Assembly (NCBI GenBank): GCA_017507205.1 | Contig: JAFWBH010000159.1 | Location: 1 to 12,334 of the forward strand | Direction of reading: 5' to 3' | Length of the DNA stretch: 12,334 bases | DNA from: Clostridia bacterium | Lineage (GTDB): Bacteria; Bacillota; Clostridia; Christensenellales; CAG-917 | Made by a program: the position numbers and the translations under genes | Shown: piece after piece, positions 4,407 to 11,236 of the stretch | How the letters are laid out: every line of letters starts with the position of its first letter | Position numbering within the stretch: the first letter of the stretch is position 1 | The notes under the pieces: generated by a model | What the model was told of the DNA's origin: nothing | Seen by the model: the letters and a program-made list of their open reading frames with translations, nothing else | Database searches by the model: none

Positions 4407-7400
4407 ATGAACAAAAGACAAGGATTTGAAAACATCAAGGAACAAACCTGCACAAGAGCAATTTCAAGAGTTGCTTGTCTTGTGCTTTTCTTTGTCTTGA
4501 CAATCGCCACCCTCACAATTGCATTGACGGGATGTGTCAATGAAAATGCCGGCTCATCCTGTGACCATGTCAGAGTTTTAGACCAATCAGTCCCTGCAAC
4601 ATGTTCATCATCTGGTCTTACGGCTGGCTCACATTGTAGCAAGTGTGGAAAGGTGATTGTTGAGCAACAGGCAACTGCTCCATTAGGACACGATGCCGTC
4701 ATCACAGAGGCCGTGGCGCCCACCTGTCTTGGCAATGGCTTGACAGAGGGCACTCATTGTTCAAGATGTGGTGAGGTCATTGAGGAACAGCTCCCCGTTG
4801 ACCCATTGGGACACGACATTGAATATTTTGAAGCAAAGGCACCCACCTGCACAGAGGTAGGCTGGGAAGAATATGAAGCCTGTTCAAGATGTGGCTATAC
4901 AACAAAGGTTGAGCTTCCAATCACACACTCAGAGGTGGTTGATGAAGCAACAGTCACCTGCCTTGAAGCAGGACTTTCCGAGGGCAAGCATTGTTCAATT
5001 TGTGGTGAGATCACAGTGCCACAGGTGATGGTCGATGCCCTTGGACACAATAGTGTTGTTGATGAATTGGTTCCACCAACCTGCTTAGAGGTGGGATACG
5101 AAGAGGGCGCACATTGCGATAGATGTGGTGAAGTGCTTATTCCTCAAATTGAAATTTCAGCTCTTGGACATAACGAGGTTGTTGACCAAAGAGTTGAGCC
5201 AACCTGTGACAAGGTTGGTTGGACAGAGGGCTCACATTGTGACAGATGCCTTGCTCCAATCATTCCTCAGGAGAAGATCCCTGCACTTGGTCATATTTTC
5301 AACATTGAAACCTGTGATAGATGTGGTGGATACGTTCTTGAATTCACCCTCAATAAAGACAAACAAAGCTATTCACTTACTGGTGTAGGTGAAGATTTTG
5401 TTGGTGGAGATATTGAAATCCCTCCAACAATAGAGGGCTTGCCTGTGACGATCATCAAAAGCTATGTCTTTAATGGTCGTGCAGATCTGACAAGCATCAA
5501 AATTCCAAATACGGTGACAGAAATCGGAATTTCTGCATTTAGTGGATGTTCTGGTCTACAAGAGGTTGTAATACCTGAAAGTGTCACTGAAATTGGTGGC
5601 TCAGCATTTTATGGCTGTTCATCTCTTGAAAAAATTGTCATACCCGAGTCGGTAACTGAAATTGGTGGCTCGGCATTCTACGGGTGTGAATCGTTGACAG
5701 AGGTCAAGCTTCCATCAAAGGTGACATCAATTGGCAAATATTTGTTCTGTGGATGTGTTGCCCTTGAAGAAATTTCAATGTCAACAGATGTGACAAAAAT
5801 TGGTGGCTCGGCATTCCATGGATGTGCCAGCCTCAAAGAAATTGAAATCCCTGATGGAGTGACAGAGATTGGAAGCAGTGCGTTTTACGGTTGCATCGGC
5901 CTTGAAAGCATATTGATACCCGTGGGCGTTGAAACAATCAACAAAAGCACATTCTATGGTTGTGAAATGCTTGAATGTGTCACTTTGTCAACAAGCACAA
6001 TCAAGATTGACGGATTTGCATTTTATGGATGCAAGAGCTTGCAAAGCATTGATATCCCTGACAGCGTTGAGGAAATTGGAAGCAGTGCATTTTATGGTTG
6101 CCTTGCATTGACAAGTGTAGATATTCCTTCAAAGGTGACTGCCATAAATGGCTCATTGTTCTATGGTTGTGAAATGCTTGAAAGCGTGACAATCCCTAAT
6201 GGCATCACGGTGATTGATAACAATGCGTTCCGTGGCTGTGTGGCACTTAAAGAGGTGTCAATACCCAGTGCTGTCACAAAAATCGGCGACTATGCCTTCA
6301 ATGAATGCTCATCACTTACAAAGGTTGAATTGCCTATTGGCTTGGAGTATTTGGGCAAAAACGCGTTCAACAATTGTCATTTGCTTGAAAGAGTGTTTTT
6401 TGGAAACAATACAGTGCTTACAACCCTTGGCAACAACATTTTCTATGGATGTGAAGTGTTGACAGAGGTCGATATTCCTGTCAATGTGACAGCAATCGGA
6501 AGCAGTGCATTCCGTGGTTGTGTGGCATTGAATGAAATAATTGTGCCAGCAGGAGTGACATCAATTGGCGACTATGCATTCTCTGATTGCAGCAGCTTGA
6601 CATCAATCGTCATTCCAGCAGTGACAACCAAAATAGGCAAAAATGTATTCTACAACTGCACATCACTTGTAAGTGTAGACTTTAAGGACAACAATTGCCT
6701 TGAAGCCATTGGCGATTATGCATTCTACAATTGCCAGCTTCTTGAAGGCGTGTCAATTCCTCAAAGTGCTTCAAGCATAGGTAAATATGCATTCTATGGC
6801 TGTGAAACAATTAAAGAGATTATTATTCCAGACAAGGTGGAAGCAATTGGTGCAAATGCCTTCAATAATTGTTCATCATTGACAAAGGCTCATATTGCAA
6901 GCTCGGTGACAGCTTTTGGAAACTATGTGTTCCGTGGATGTTCAGTCCTTTCTGAATTGACCATAGGCGATGACAGTCAGCTGACTATGATCGGCGATTA
7001 CGCCTTTGCCGACTGCTCGAGCTTGACAACAATCAATCTGCCCGATCAAATTTCATCAATAGGCAAATATGCCTTCTACAATTGCGTGGAGCTTGCTGAA
7101 ATTGTTGTTCCAAACAAGGTGGAATCAATTGGTGTAAATGCCTTCAATAATTGTTCATCATTGACAAGGGCTCATATTGCAAGCTCGGTGACAGCTCTTG
7201 GAAACTATGCCTTCCGTGGATGCTCACAGCTTGAAGAGGTGACCTTTGGTGAAAACAGCGTGTTGACCTCAATTGGTGATTATGCCTTCTGTGATTGTGC
7301 AAGTCTTACAGAAATTGTGTTGCCCGACATGGTGGAAATAGCTGGGGCAAATCTATTCCGTGGTTGCACCTCTCTTGAAAAGGTTGATTTTGGCAAAAAC

Positions 7401-8240
7401 AGCAGATTGAACGCAATTGACAGTCAAATGTTCTACAACTGTGCAAGCCTTGAAAGCGTAACCATTCCCAAAATGGTCACAAATATTGAGGACAATGCCT
7501 TTTATGGTTGCACAAAGCTCACAGGCATTAATGTTGACGAAAGCAACACCTCATACAAATCAATAGACGGAAACCTTTATACAAAGGACGGCACGATTTT
7601 GATTATGTATGCAGTGAGCAAGAAGGACACTTCATTTACAATTCCAAGTGGTGTCATAGAGATAGGTGCAAAGTCATTCAATGGCTGTGAAAGCCTTGAA
7701 AAAATTGTGATATCAGAGGGCGTCATCATCATAGGCGATAATGCATTCAAGGACTGTAAGAATCTGAAAGATGTTGAGATAGCAAGCTCGGTGACAACAA
7801 TTGGAGAAAGGGCTTTCTACAATTGTAACATTATTTCAAAGCTCACCTTCAATGAAAATAGTCAGCTTGAAACAATTTCGTCATATGCCTTCTATGGTTG
7901 CAAGGCATTGACAGAAATTGAAATTCCTGCATCGGTGATAATGATTGGTGAAAGAGCCTTTTACAATTGCTCTGCAATCACAAAGGTTACATTTGGGGAG
8001 GGCAGTCGGCTTCAAGTCATAAGCAATTACGCCTTCCGTGGATGTTCAAGCTTGGTCACAATCAATCTTTCTGCAACACTGACCAGCATTGGCGACTATG
8101 CATTTTACGGCTGTAAGAAGCTTGAAAACGTGCATTATGACGGCTCAGAGGAGCAATGGGCATTGATTGCTGTCGGTGAAAACAATGATCCTCTCACAAA
8201 AGCCACCATACAATTTGAAGTGGTTGACGAGGAAGAATAA
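4407..8240 (+). CDS. BspA-like leucine-rich-repeat surface lipoprotein with N-terminal cysteine ladder
   Basis: A 1277-residue predicted surface lipoprotein. Residues 1-43 form a signal peptide with basic start, hydrophobic core (about 22-40) and lipobox LTGC, so C43 would be lipidated. Residues 52-308 hold six units of mostly 41 residues with C-x10-C-x2-C followed 12-15 residues later by His; five have His before the second Cys. A half unit CDRC (303-306) follows. Residues 348-1255 are 37 LRR_5-type repeats, usually 23 residues with the core IGxxAFxxCxxLxxIxIP, one with a longer insertion near 1045-1080. The end (1242-1277) is the usual BspA-like cap, with no LPXTG or membrane anchor. BspA-like proteins bind host proteins, other cells or glycans in some bacteria; the ligand here is unknown. 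The start has GAGGGG five bases upstream and lies 42 bases after the small protein, without an intervening terminator. Confidence 0.88.
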   Translation: MNKRQGFENIKEQTCTRAISRVACLVLFFVLTIATLTIALTGCVNENAGSSCDHVRVLDQSVPATCSSSGLTAGSHCSKCGKVIVEQQATAPLGHDAVITEAVAPTCLGNGLTEGTHCSRCGEVIEEQLPVDPLGHDIEYFEAKAPTCTEVGWEEYEACSRCGYTTKVELPITHSEVVDEATVTCLEAGLSEGKHCSICGEITVPQVMVDALGHNSVVDELVPPTCLEVGYEEGAHCDRCGEVLIPQIEISALGHNEVVDQRVEPTCDKVGWTEGSHCDRCLAPIIPQEKIPALGHIFNIETCDRCGGYVLEFTLNKDKQSYSLTGVGEDFVGGDIEIPPTIEGLPVTIIKSYVFNGRADLTSIKIPNTVTEIGISAFSGCSGLQEVVIPESVTEIGGSAFYGCSSLEKIVIPESVTEIGGSAFYGCESLTEVKLPSKVTSIGKYLFCGCVALEEISMSTDVTKIGGSAFHGCASLKEIEIPDGVTEIGSSAFYGCIGLESILIPVGVETINKSTFYGCEMLECVTLSTSTIKIDGFAFYGCKSLQSIDIPDSVEEIGSSAFYGCLALTSVDIPSKVTAINGSLFYGCEMLESVTIPNGITVIDNNAFRGCVALKEVSIPSAVTKIGDYAFNECSSLTKVELPIGLEYLGKNAFNNCHLLERVFFGNNTVLTTLGNNIFYGCEVLTEVDIPVNVTAIGSSAFRGCVALNEIIVPAGVTSIGDYAFSDCSSLTSIVIPAVTTKIGKNVFYNCTSLVSVDFKDNNCLEAIGDYAFYNCQLLEGVSIPQSASSIGKYAFYGCETIKEIIIPDKVEAIGANAFNNCSSLTKAHIASSVTAFGNYVFRGCSVLSELTIGDDSQLTMIGDYAFADCSSLTTINLPDQISSIGKYAFYNCVELAEIVVPNKVESIGVNAFNNCSSLTRAHIASSVTALGNYAFRGCSQLEEVTFGENSVLTSIGDYAFCDCASLTEIVLPDMVEIAGANLFRGCTSLEKVDFGKNSRLNAIDSQMFYNCASLESVTIPKMVTNIEDNAFYGCTKLTGINVDESNTSYKSIDGNLYTKDGTILIMYAVSKKDTSFTIPSGVIEIGAKSFNGCESLEKIVISEGVIIIGDNAFKDCKNLKDVEIASSVTTIGERAFYNCNIISKLTFNENSQLETISSYAFYGCKALTEIEIPASVIMIGERAFYNCSAITKVTFGEGSRLQVISNYAFRGCSSLVTINLSATLTSIGDYAFYGCKKLENVHYDGSEEQWALIAVGENNDPLTKATIQFEVVDEEE
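4560..5330 (+). repeat. Six-unit C-x10-(H)C-x2-C ... H repeat domain
   Basis: Encodes residues 52-308. First cysteines of the units are C66, C107, C148, C185, C226 and C267, so the period is 41, 41, 37, 41 and 41. Each unit ends in His (95, 136, 174, 214, 255, 296), usually as LGH. Three Cys and one or two His per unit could hold one metal, or the Cys could form disulfides. The third unit lacks the His before its second Cys (A158) and is shortened. Similar CxxCG...GH repeats occur in other clostridial surface proteins as far as I recall. Confidence 0.75.
5448..8171 (+). repeat. 37 tandem LRR_5 repeats
   Basis: Most units are 69 bases (23 residues). Seven units are 25 residues and end in a pattern such as FGENSVL instead of a proline strand: units 14, 18, 22, 26, 28, 33 and 35. 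The first four fall every fourth unit. Nearly every unit keeps one Cys after AFxx. The DNA is diverged between most units but very similar in some pairs. Confidence 0.85.
6837..7225 (+). repeat. 282-bp spaced near-identical duplication inside the LRR region
   Basis: Bases 6837-6943 and 7119-7225 agree at about 100 of 107 positions by eye. The offset of 282 bases equals four LRRs (three of 23 and one of 25 residues), pointing to a recent duplication or conversion of a four-repeat block. Confidence 0.8.
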
Positions 8241-8257
8241 CAAACCAAATACAAATG

Positions 8258-8291
8258 AAAGGCAGGAGAAATCCTGCCTTTTTGTTTTTTG
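8258..8291 (+). terminator. Terminator after the surface lipoprotein gene
   Basis: AAAGGCAGGA (8258-8267), GAAA tetraloop, TCCTGCCTTT (8272-8281), then TTTTGTTTTTT. A ten-bp stem with a stable loop and a T-rich tail makes this a strong intrinsic terminator. It separates the lipoprotein gene from the folate operon. Confidence 0.93.
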
Positions 8292-8331
8292 ATTTCTAGT
8301 GTATTGATTTTCTTGCCACTGAGGATGTTTT

Positions 8332-8350
8332 TTTATTGGTATCCAATAAA
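8332..8350. promoter_or_regulatory. 19-bp perfect palindrome just upstream of the fol promoter (candidate operator)
   Basis: TTTATTGG (8332-8339), TAT, CCAATAAA (8343-8350). It ends three bases before the -35 box of the fol promoter. That position would suit an activator or an overlapping repressor. The only alternative I see is a weak hairpin of no function. Confidence 0.4.
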
Positions 8351-8353
8351 TTG

Positions 8354-8382
8354 TTGATTTAGAATGGGAGTGGTGATATAAT
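8354..8382 (+). promoter_or_regulatory. Promoter of the folate operon
   Basis: TTGATT (8354-8359), 17-bp spacer, perfect TATAAT (8377-8382) with TGA in front, making an extended -10. The start site near 8389 places the riboswitch about 18 bases into the transcript. Confidence 0.8.
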
Positions 8383-8406
8383 AGTTTTGTTTTGAAATAT
8401 ACTCAT

Positions 8407-8505
8407 GGAAGTGTAGAACTTTGCGCGTAAAGTGCCGATGGAACGGGGGGTGTCCACGGACGAAAAGCAGAATATGCTTGCGGTGCAATTTTCACTCCCG
8501 CTTCA
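8407..8505 (+). promoter_or_regulatory. Tetrahydrofolate (THF-I) riboswitch aptamer
   Basis: Senses reduced folates and controls the folate genes behind it. I assign it from recognisable THF-I conserved blocks: GTAGA, GCGCGTAAAGTG (8423-8434), CGAAAAGC (8461-8468), GCGGTG (8480-8485) and CTCCCGCTTC (8495-8504). The fold can be drawn: P1 8408-8412 with 8500-8504; P2 TTGC (8421-8424) with GCAA (8485-8488); P3 8435-8441 with 8454-8459, one base bulged; a further stem AAGCA (8465-8469) with TGCTT (8475-8479); and the family pseudoknot, loop GGGGGTG (8446-8452) with CACTCCC (8493-8499). All helices needed by the family are present with bases differing from the structures I remember, which supports the assignment. 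Confidence 0.93.
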
Positions 8506-8514
8506 TCGGATTTG

Positions 8515-8539
8515 ACACTTCCTACGGAGGTGTTTTTTT
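8515..8539 (+). terminator. Riboswitch-controlled terminator that also hides the folC ribosome-binding site
   Basis: ACACTTCC (8515-8522), loop TAC, GGAGGTGT (8526-8533), eight pairs including one G-U, then a seven-T run (8533-8539). The 5' arm is also a perfect complement of GGAAGTGT (8407-8414), the 5' strand of aptamer P1, so an antiterminator can form when P1 is open. GGAGG in the 3' arm is the folC Shine-Dalgarno, so the same hairpin can also block translation. Confidence 0.88.
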
Positions 8540-9845
8540 GTTTTACAAGGACGCTATCAACTGGATCACCAACATTGAACGTGCTGGCACTGACTTTGGC
8601 TTGGAACGCGAAAGGGAGCTTCTTGACCTTTTGGGCGCACCCGACAAGGAACTGAAAATAGTGCATATTGCTGGTACCAATGGCAAAGGCTCGGTCACTG
8701 CATATATGACAGCAGTGCTTGTTTCTGCTTGTATAAAGGTTGGCACATTCAATTCACCATCGGTGTTTGAATACAATGAGAGATTTTTGCTCAACGGCGC
8801 ACCATTGACGGGAGGGCTTGTTGCCAAATATTTCACCATTGTCCGTGACACCATTGAAAAGGAACAGACAAGACGTAAGGAAAACGAACTTCCAGCATTT
8901 ACACCGACAGCATTTGAGATTGAAACTGCTGTGGCACTTCTTTGTTTCAAAGAGGAAGGTTGTGAAGTGGTCATTCTTGAAACAGGACTGGGTGGAATAT
9001 GGGATGCAACCAATGCAGTCAAGGATAAGCTCATTTCAATCATTACACCCATAGACTACGACCATTGTGGCTATCTTGGCAACACTCTCAAGGAGATTGC
9101 AGGAGAGAAGGCAGACATCATCTTAAAGAATGCAATCACCTGCCGTCAATGCGATGAGGTTATGGATGTTATCAAGGCAAGGGTGAAGGCACAAAAGGGC
9201 GTGCTGACAATAGCAGGTGAGCCTACACTTATTGCAGAGGATATAGAGGGGCAAGCCTTTGAATACAAGGGCGAGGCATATTTCATTGGGCTCCTTGGTG
9301 AGCATCAGCTGATCAACGCATCTCTTGCCATCGAGGGCATACTTGCACTGCAAGACAAGGGCTTCAACATCACCCAAGACCACTTGAAATATGGTCTTGC
9401 CAGCACTGAGTGGAAAGCACGCTTTGAAATTATTGGCGAACACAACAACAGGTTTAAACTGATATTTCCACAGGGTAAACTCCTTGTTTTAGACGGTGGA
9501 CATAATCCACAAGGTGCAGAGGTTCTTGCAAGGAGCCTTCAAAGATACTTTGGTGGAATGCGCATTCATATCGTCATGGGAGTGCTGCGTGACAAGGATT
9601 ACAAGAAGATGATTTCAACCCTTGGACCACTTGCAAGAAAGATCAGCACCGTCACTCCGTCAAGCCCTCGTGCGCTGACAGCAGAGGAGCTGAGAGATGA
9701 AATCATAGCACAGGGCTTCAAGGCAGAGGCATATCCCCTTGTGCCCCTTGCAGTGCAACAGGCTCTTGGTGACTTTTATGGAGAGATTGTCGTGCTGACA
9801 GGCTCATTGACTTTATTCAAAGATTTGGGAGAGAGGTATTTATGA
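8538..9845 (+). CDS. folC: Dihydrofolate synthase/folylpolyglutamate synthase FolC
   Basis: ATP-dependent ligase that adds glutamate to dihydropteroate and then extends the polyglutamate tail; cytosolic. With the TTG start the protein has 435 residues, the usual size. Visible marks are the P-loop GTNGKGS (46-52), SPSVFEYNERF (73-83, where many relatives have SPHL), ETGLGGIWDATN (148-159), DHCGYLG (175-181), GEKADII with K191 at the usual carbamylated lysine, and LDGGHNP (318-324) in the C-terminal domain. The frame is open from 8421, but those 39 codons lie in the riboswitch and terminator. TTG at 8538 has GGAGG seven bases upstream and begins the family's N-terminus. In ETGLGG the usual R-L pair is replaced by I-W. 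It overlaps folE by four bases (ATGA). Confidence 0.92.
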   Translation: MFYKDAINWITNIERAGTDFGLERERELLDLLGAPDKELKIVHIAGTNGKGSVTAYMTAVLVSACIKVGTFNSPSVFEYNERFLLNGAPLTGGLVAKYFTIVRDTIEKEQTRRKENELPAFTPTAFEIETAVALLCFKEEGCEVVILETGLGGIWDATNAVKDKLISIITPIDYDHCGYLGNTLKEIAGEKADIILKNAITCRQCDEVMDVIKARVKAQKGVLTIAGEPTLIAEDIEGQAFEYKGEAYFIGLLGEHQLINASLAIEGILALQDKGFNITQDHLKYGLASTEWKARFEIIGEHNNRFKLIFPQGKLLVLDGGHNPQGAEVLARSLQRYFGGMRIHIVMGVLRDKDYKKMISTLGPLARKISTVTPSSPRALTAEELRDEIIAQGFKAEAYPLVPLAVQQALGDFYGEIVVLTGSLTLFKDLGERYL

Positions 9846-10402
9846 GTAGAAGAAAGATTGCAAAAGCAGTGAAGGACTTACTCAATGCACTGCATGATGA
9901 CATAGCATTCAATGAGGATGTTGAAAGAGAAGGGCTTGTTGACACCCCTATGCGTGTTGCAAAAATGTATGAAGAGCTTCTTGCTGGCTACAAGGACGAT
10001 GCAGGCAAGCATCTTGCTTGCACATTTGAAGAGTCGGGCAGTGATGTGGTCATTGAAAAGGATATTGATTTTTCATCAACCTGCGAGCATCACTTGATGC
10101 CCTTCTTTGGCAAGGTGCATATCGCATACATTCCAAGAGGTAAGGTTGTCGGATTGTCAAAGCTTGCAAGAGTTGTTGATGTTTTTGCCAAAAGGCTTCA
10201 GCTTCAGGAGCGTATGAACAACCAAATCGCTGACGCAATTATGGAGCATCTTTCACCAAAGGCAGTGGCAGTGGTGGTTGAGGGCGAGCACACATGTATG
10301 ACTGCTCGTGGCGTCAAAAAGGTTGGAAGCAAGACAGTCACCTATGCAACCCGTGGCGAGATGCCAGAGTTTATACTTGGTCAGCTTCTCTCAAAGCAAT
10401 AG
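9842..10402 (+). CDS. folE: GTP cyclohydrolase I
   Basis: Converts GTP to 7,8-dihydroneopterin triphosphate, the first step of folate synthesis; a zinc-dependent decamer in known members. The 186 residues match compact bacterial FolE. Marks are DTPMRVAKMYEELL (34-47), FSSTCEHHLMPF (78-89) with zinc ligands C81 and H84 and catalytic-type H83, PRGKVVGLSKLARVVDVFA (98-116), QLQERM (120-125), and GEHTCMTARGV (148-158) with the third zinc ligand C152. The ATG overlaps the folC stop as ATGA, preceded by GAGAGG, so it is translated with folC. All key metal residues are present. Confidence 0.96.
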   Translation: MSRRKIAKAVKDLLNALHDDIAFNEDVEREGLVDTPMRVAKMYEELLAGYKDDAGKHLACTFEESGSDVVIEKDIDFSSTCEHHLMPFFGKVHIAYIPRGKVVGLSKLARVVDVFAKRLQLQERMNNQIADAIMEHLSPKAVAVVVEGEHTCMTARGVKKVGSKTVTYATRGEMPEFILGQLLSKQ

Positions 10403-10461
10403 TCATCATTGTTGAACGGAAAAGCTAAACAACAAAAAACAATTATCAAAGAAAGCAGACT

Positions 10462-11235
10462 ATGAAATTTAAGGTCAAAGACAAAATTTTTGAGGGTGGC
10501 ACTCACATTATGGGCATACTCAACGCCAACAGCACGTCCTTTTTTGGATTCAGCAGAATTGATGGCGATGAGGCTACAAAGGCAGAAAAAATGCTCAAGG
10601 ATGGTGCAGAAATTATTGACATCGGTGGCCAATCAACAGCTCCCGGTGCTGTGAAGGAAAGTGCTCTTGAAGAAGCATCTCGTGTCCTTCCTGTCCTTGA
10701 AAGCTTGAGGGCAGAATTTCCAGGCGCAATTTTGTCTGTTGACACATTTTACAGCTCTGTGGCAGAAGAAGCGTTGTCACTTGGCGCAGATATGATAAAC
10801 GATGTCAGCTGTCTTGGTGACAAGTATATGGCAGAGGTTGTGGCAAAGCATGGTGCATCAATCTGTGTTATGCACAATCGTCGTGGGAGCAAAAGCAAGG
10901 ATATGTGGCTTGACAAGGAGCTCGGGCTTATGAAAGCGACAGATACCCTTCTTCGTGCAGGTGTTGAAAGTGACAAAATCATCATTGATGGTGGCATCGG
11001 CTTCAATCTTACACATGACGAGGATAGGATGCTCCTTGAAAGATACAATCGTCTTGAAGATATTGGATATCCACTGCTTCTTGGCGCATCACGAAAATCA
11101 TTCCTTGGTGGTGAGGTGGAATCACGTCTGACAGCCACCTTGGACACAACCAAGCTGGCAGTGAAGCAGGGCGTGTTGTTTGTCAGAGTCCACGATGTAA
11201 AGGAAAACAAAATGATCATTGATCTATACAGCTAA
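10462..11235 (+). CDS. folP: Dihydropteroate synthase, with altered loop 1 and loop 2 motifs
   Basis: Condenses 6-hydroxymethyl-dihydropterin pyrophosphate with p-aminobenzoate; the sulfonamide target. The 257 residues are slightly short but complete. The TIM-barrel pterin-site residues are present: N21, D94 (SVDTF), N114 (INDVS), D176, K212 (SRKSF), and R242/H244 (RVHDV). The mobile loops differ from the consensus: LNVTPDSF is LNANSTSF (20-27), and GGESTRPG is GGQSTAPG (55-62), so loop-2 Arg is A60. DPGIGFGKT also reads DGGIGFNLT. Because the barrel residues stay and the operon is complete, I still call it FolP; reduced or altered sulfonamide interaction is only an inference. The gene follows folE by 59 bases with a weak AAAGAAAG site. 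Confidence 0.88.
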   Translation: MKFKVKDKIFEGGTHIMGILNANSTSFFGFSRIDGDEATKAEKMLKDGAEIIDIGGQSTAPGAVKESALEEASRVLPVLESLRAEFPGAILSVDTFYSSVAEEALSLGADMINDVSCLGDKYMAEVVAKHGASICVMHNRRGSKSKDMWLDKELGLMKATDTLLRAGVESDKIIIDGGIGFNLTHDEDRMLLERYNRLEDIGYPLLLGASRKSFLGGEVESRLTATLDTTKLAVKQGVLFVRVHDVKENKMIIDLYS

Positions 11236-11236
11236 T

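Noticed and set aside
4325..4753. Antisense open frame of 142 codons opposite the lipoprotein start.
   Set aside because: No recognisable domain or ribosome-binding site; it is the mirror of repetitive coding sequence on the other strand.
8543..9052. Antisense open frame of 169 codons opposite folC.
   Set aside because: Serine/threonine-rich shadow of a confident folC reading frame, no domain.
11219..11236. TTG start adding six residues to FolB-FolK.
   Set aside because: It lies within folP without a better ribosome-binding site, and ATG at 11237 matches the family start.
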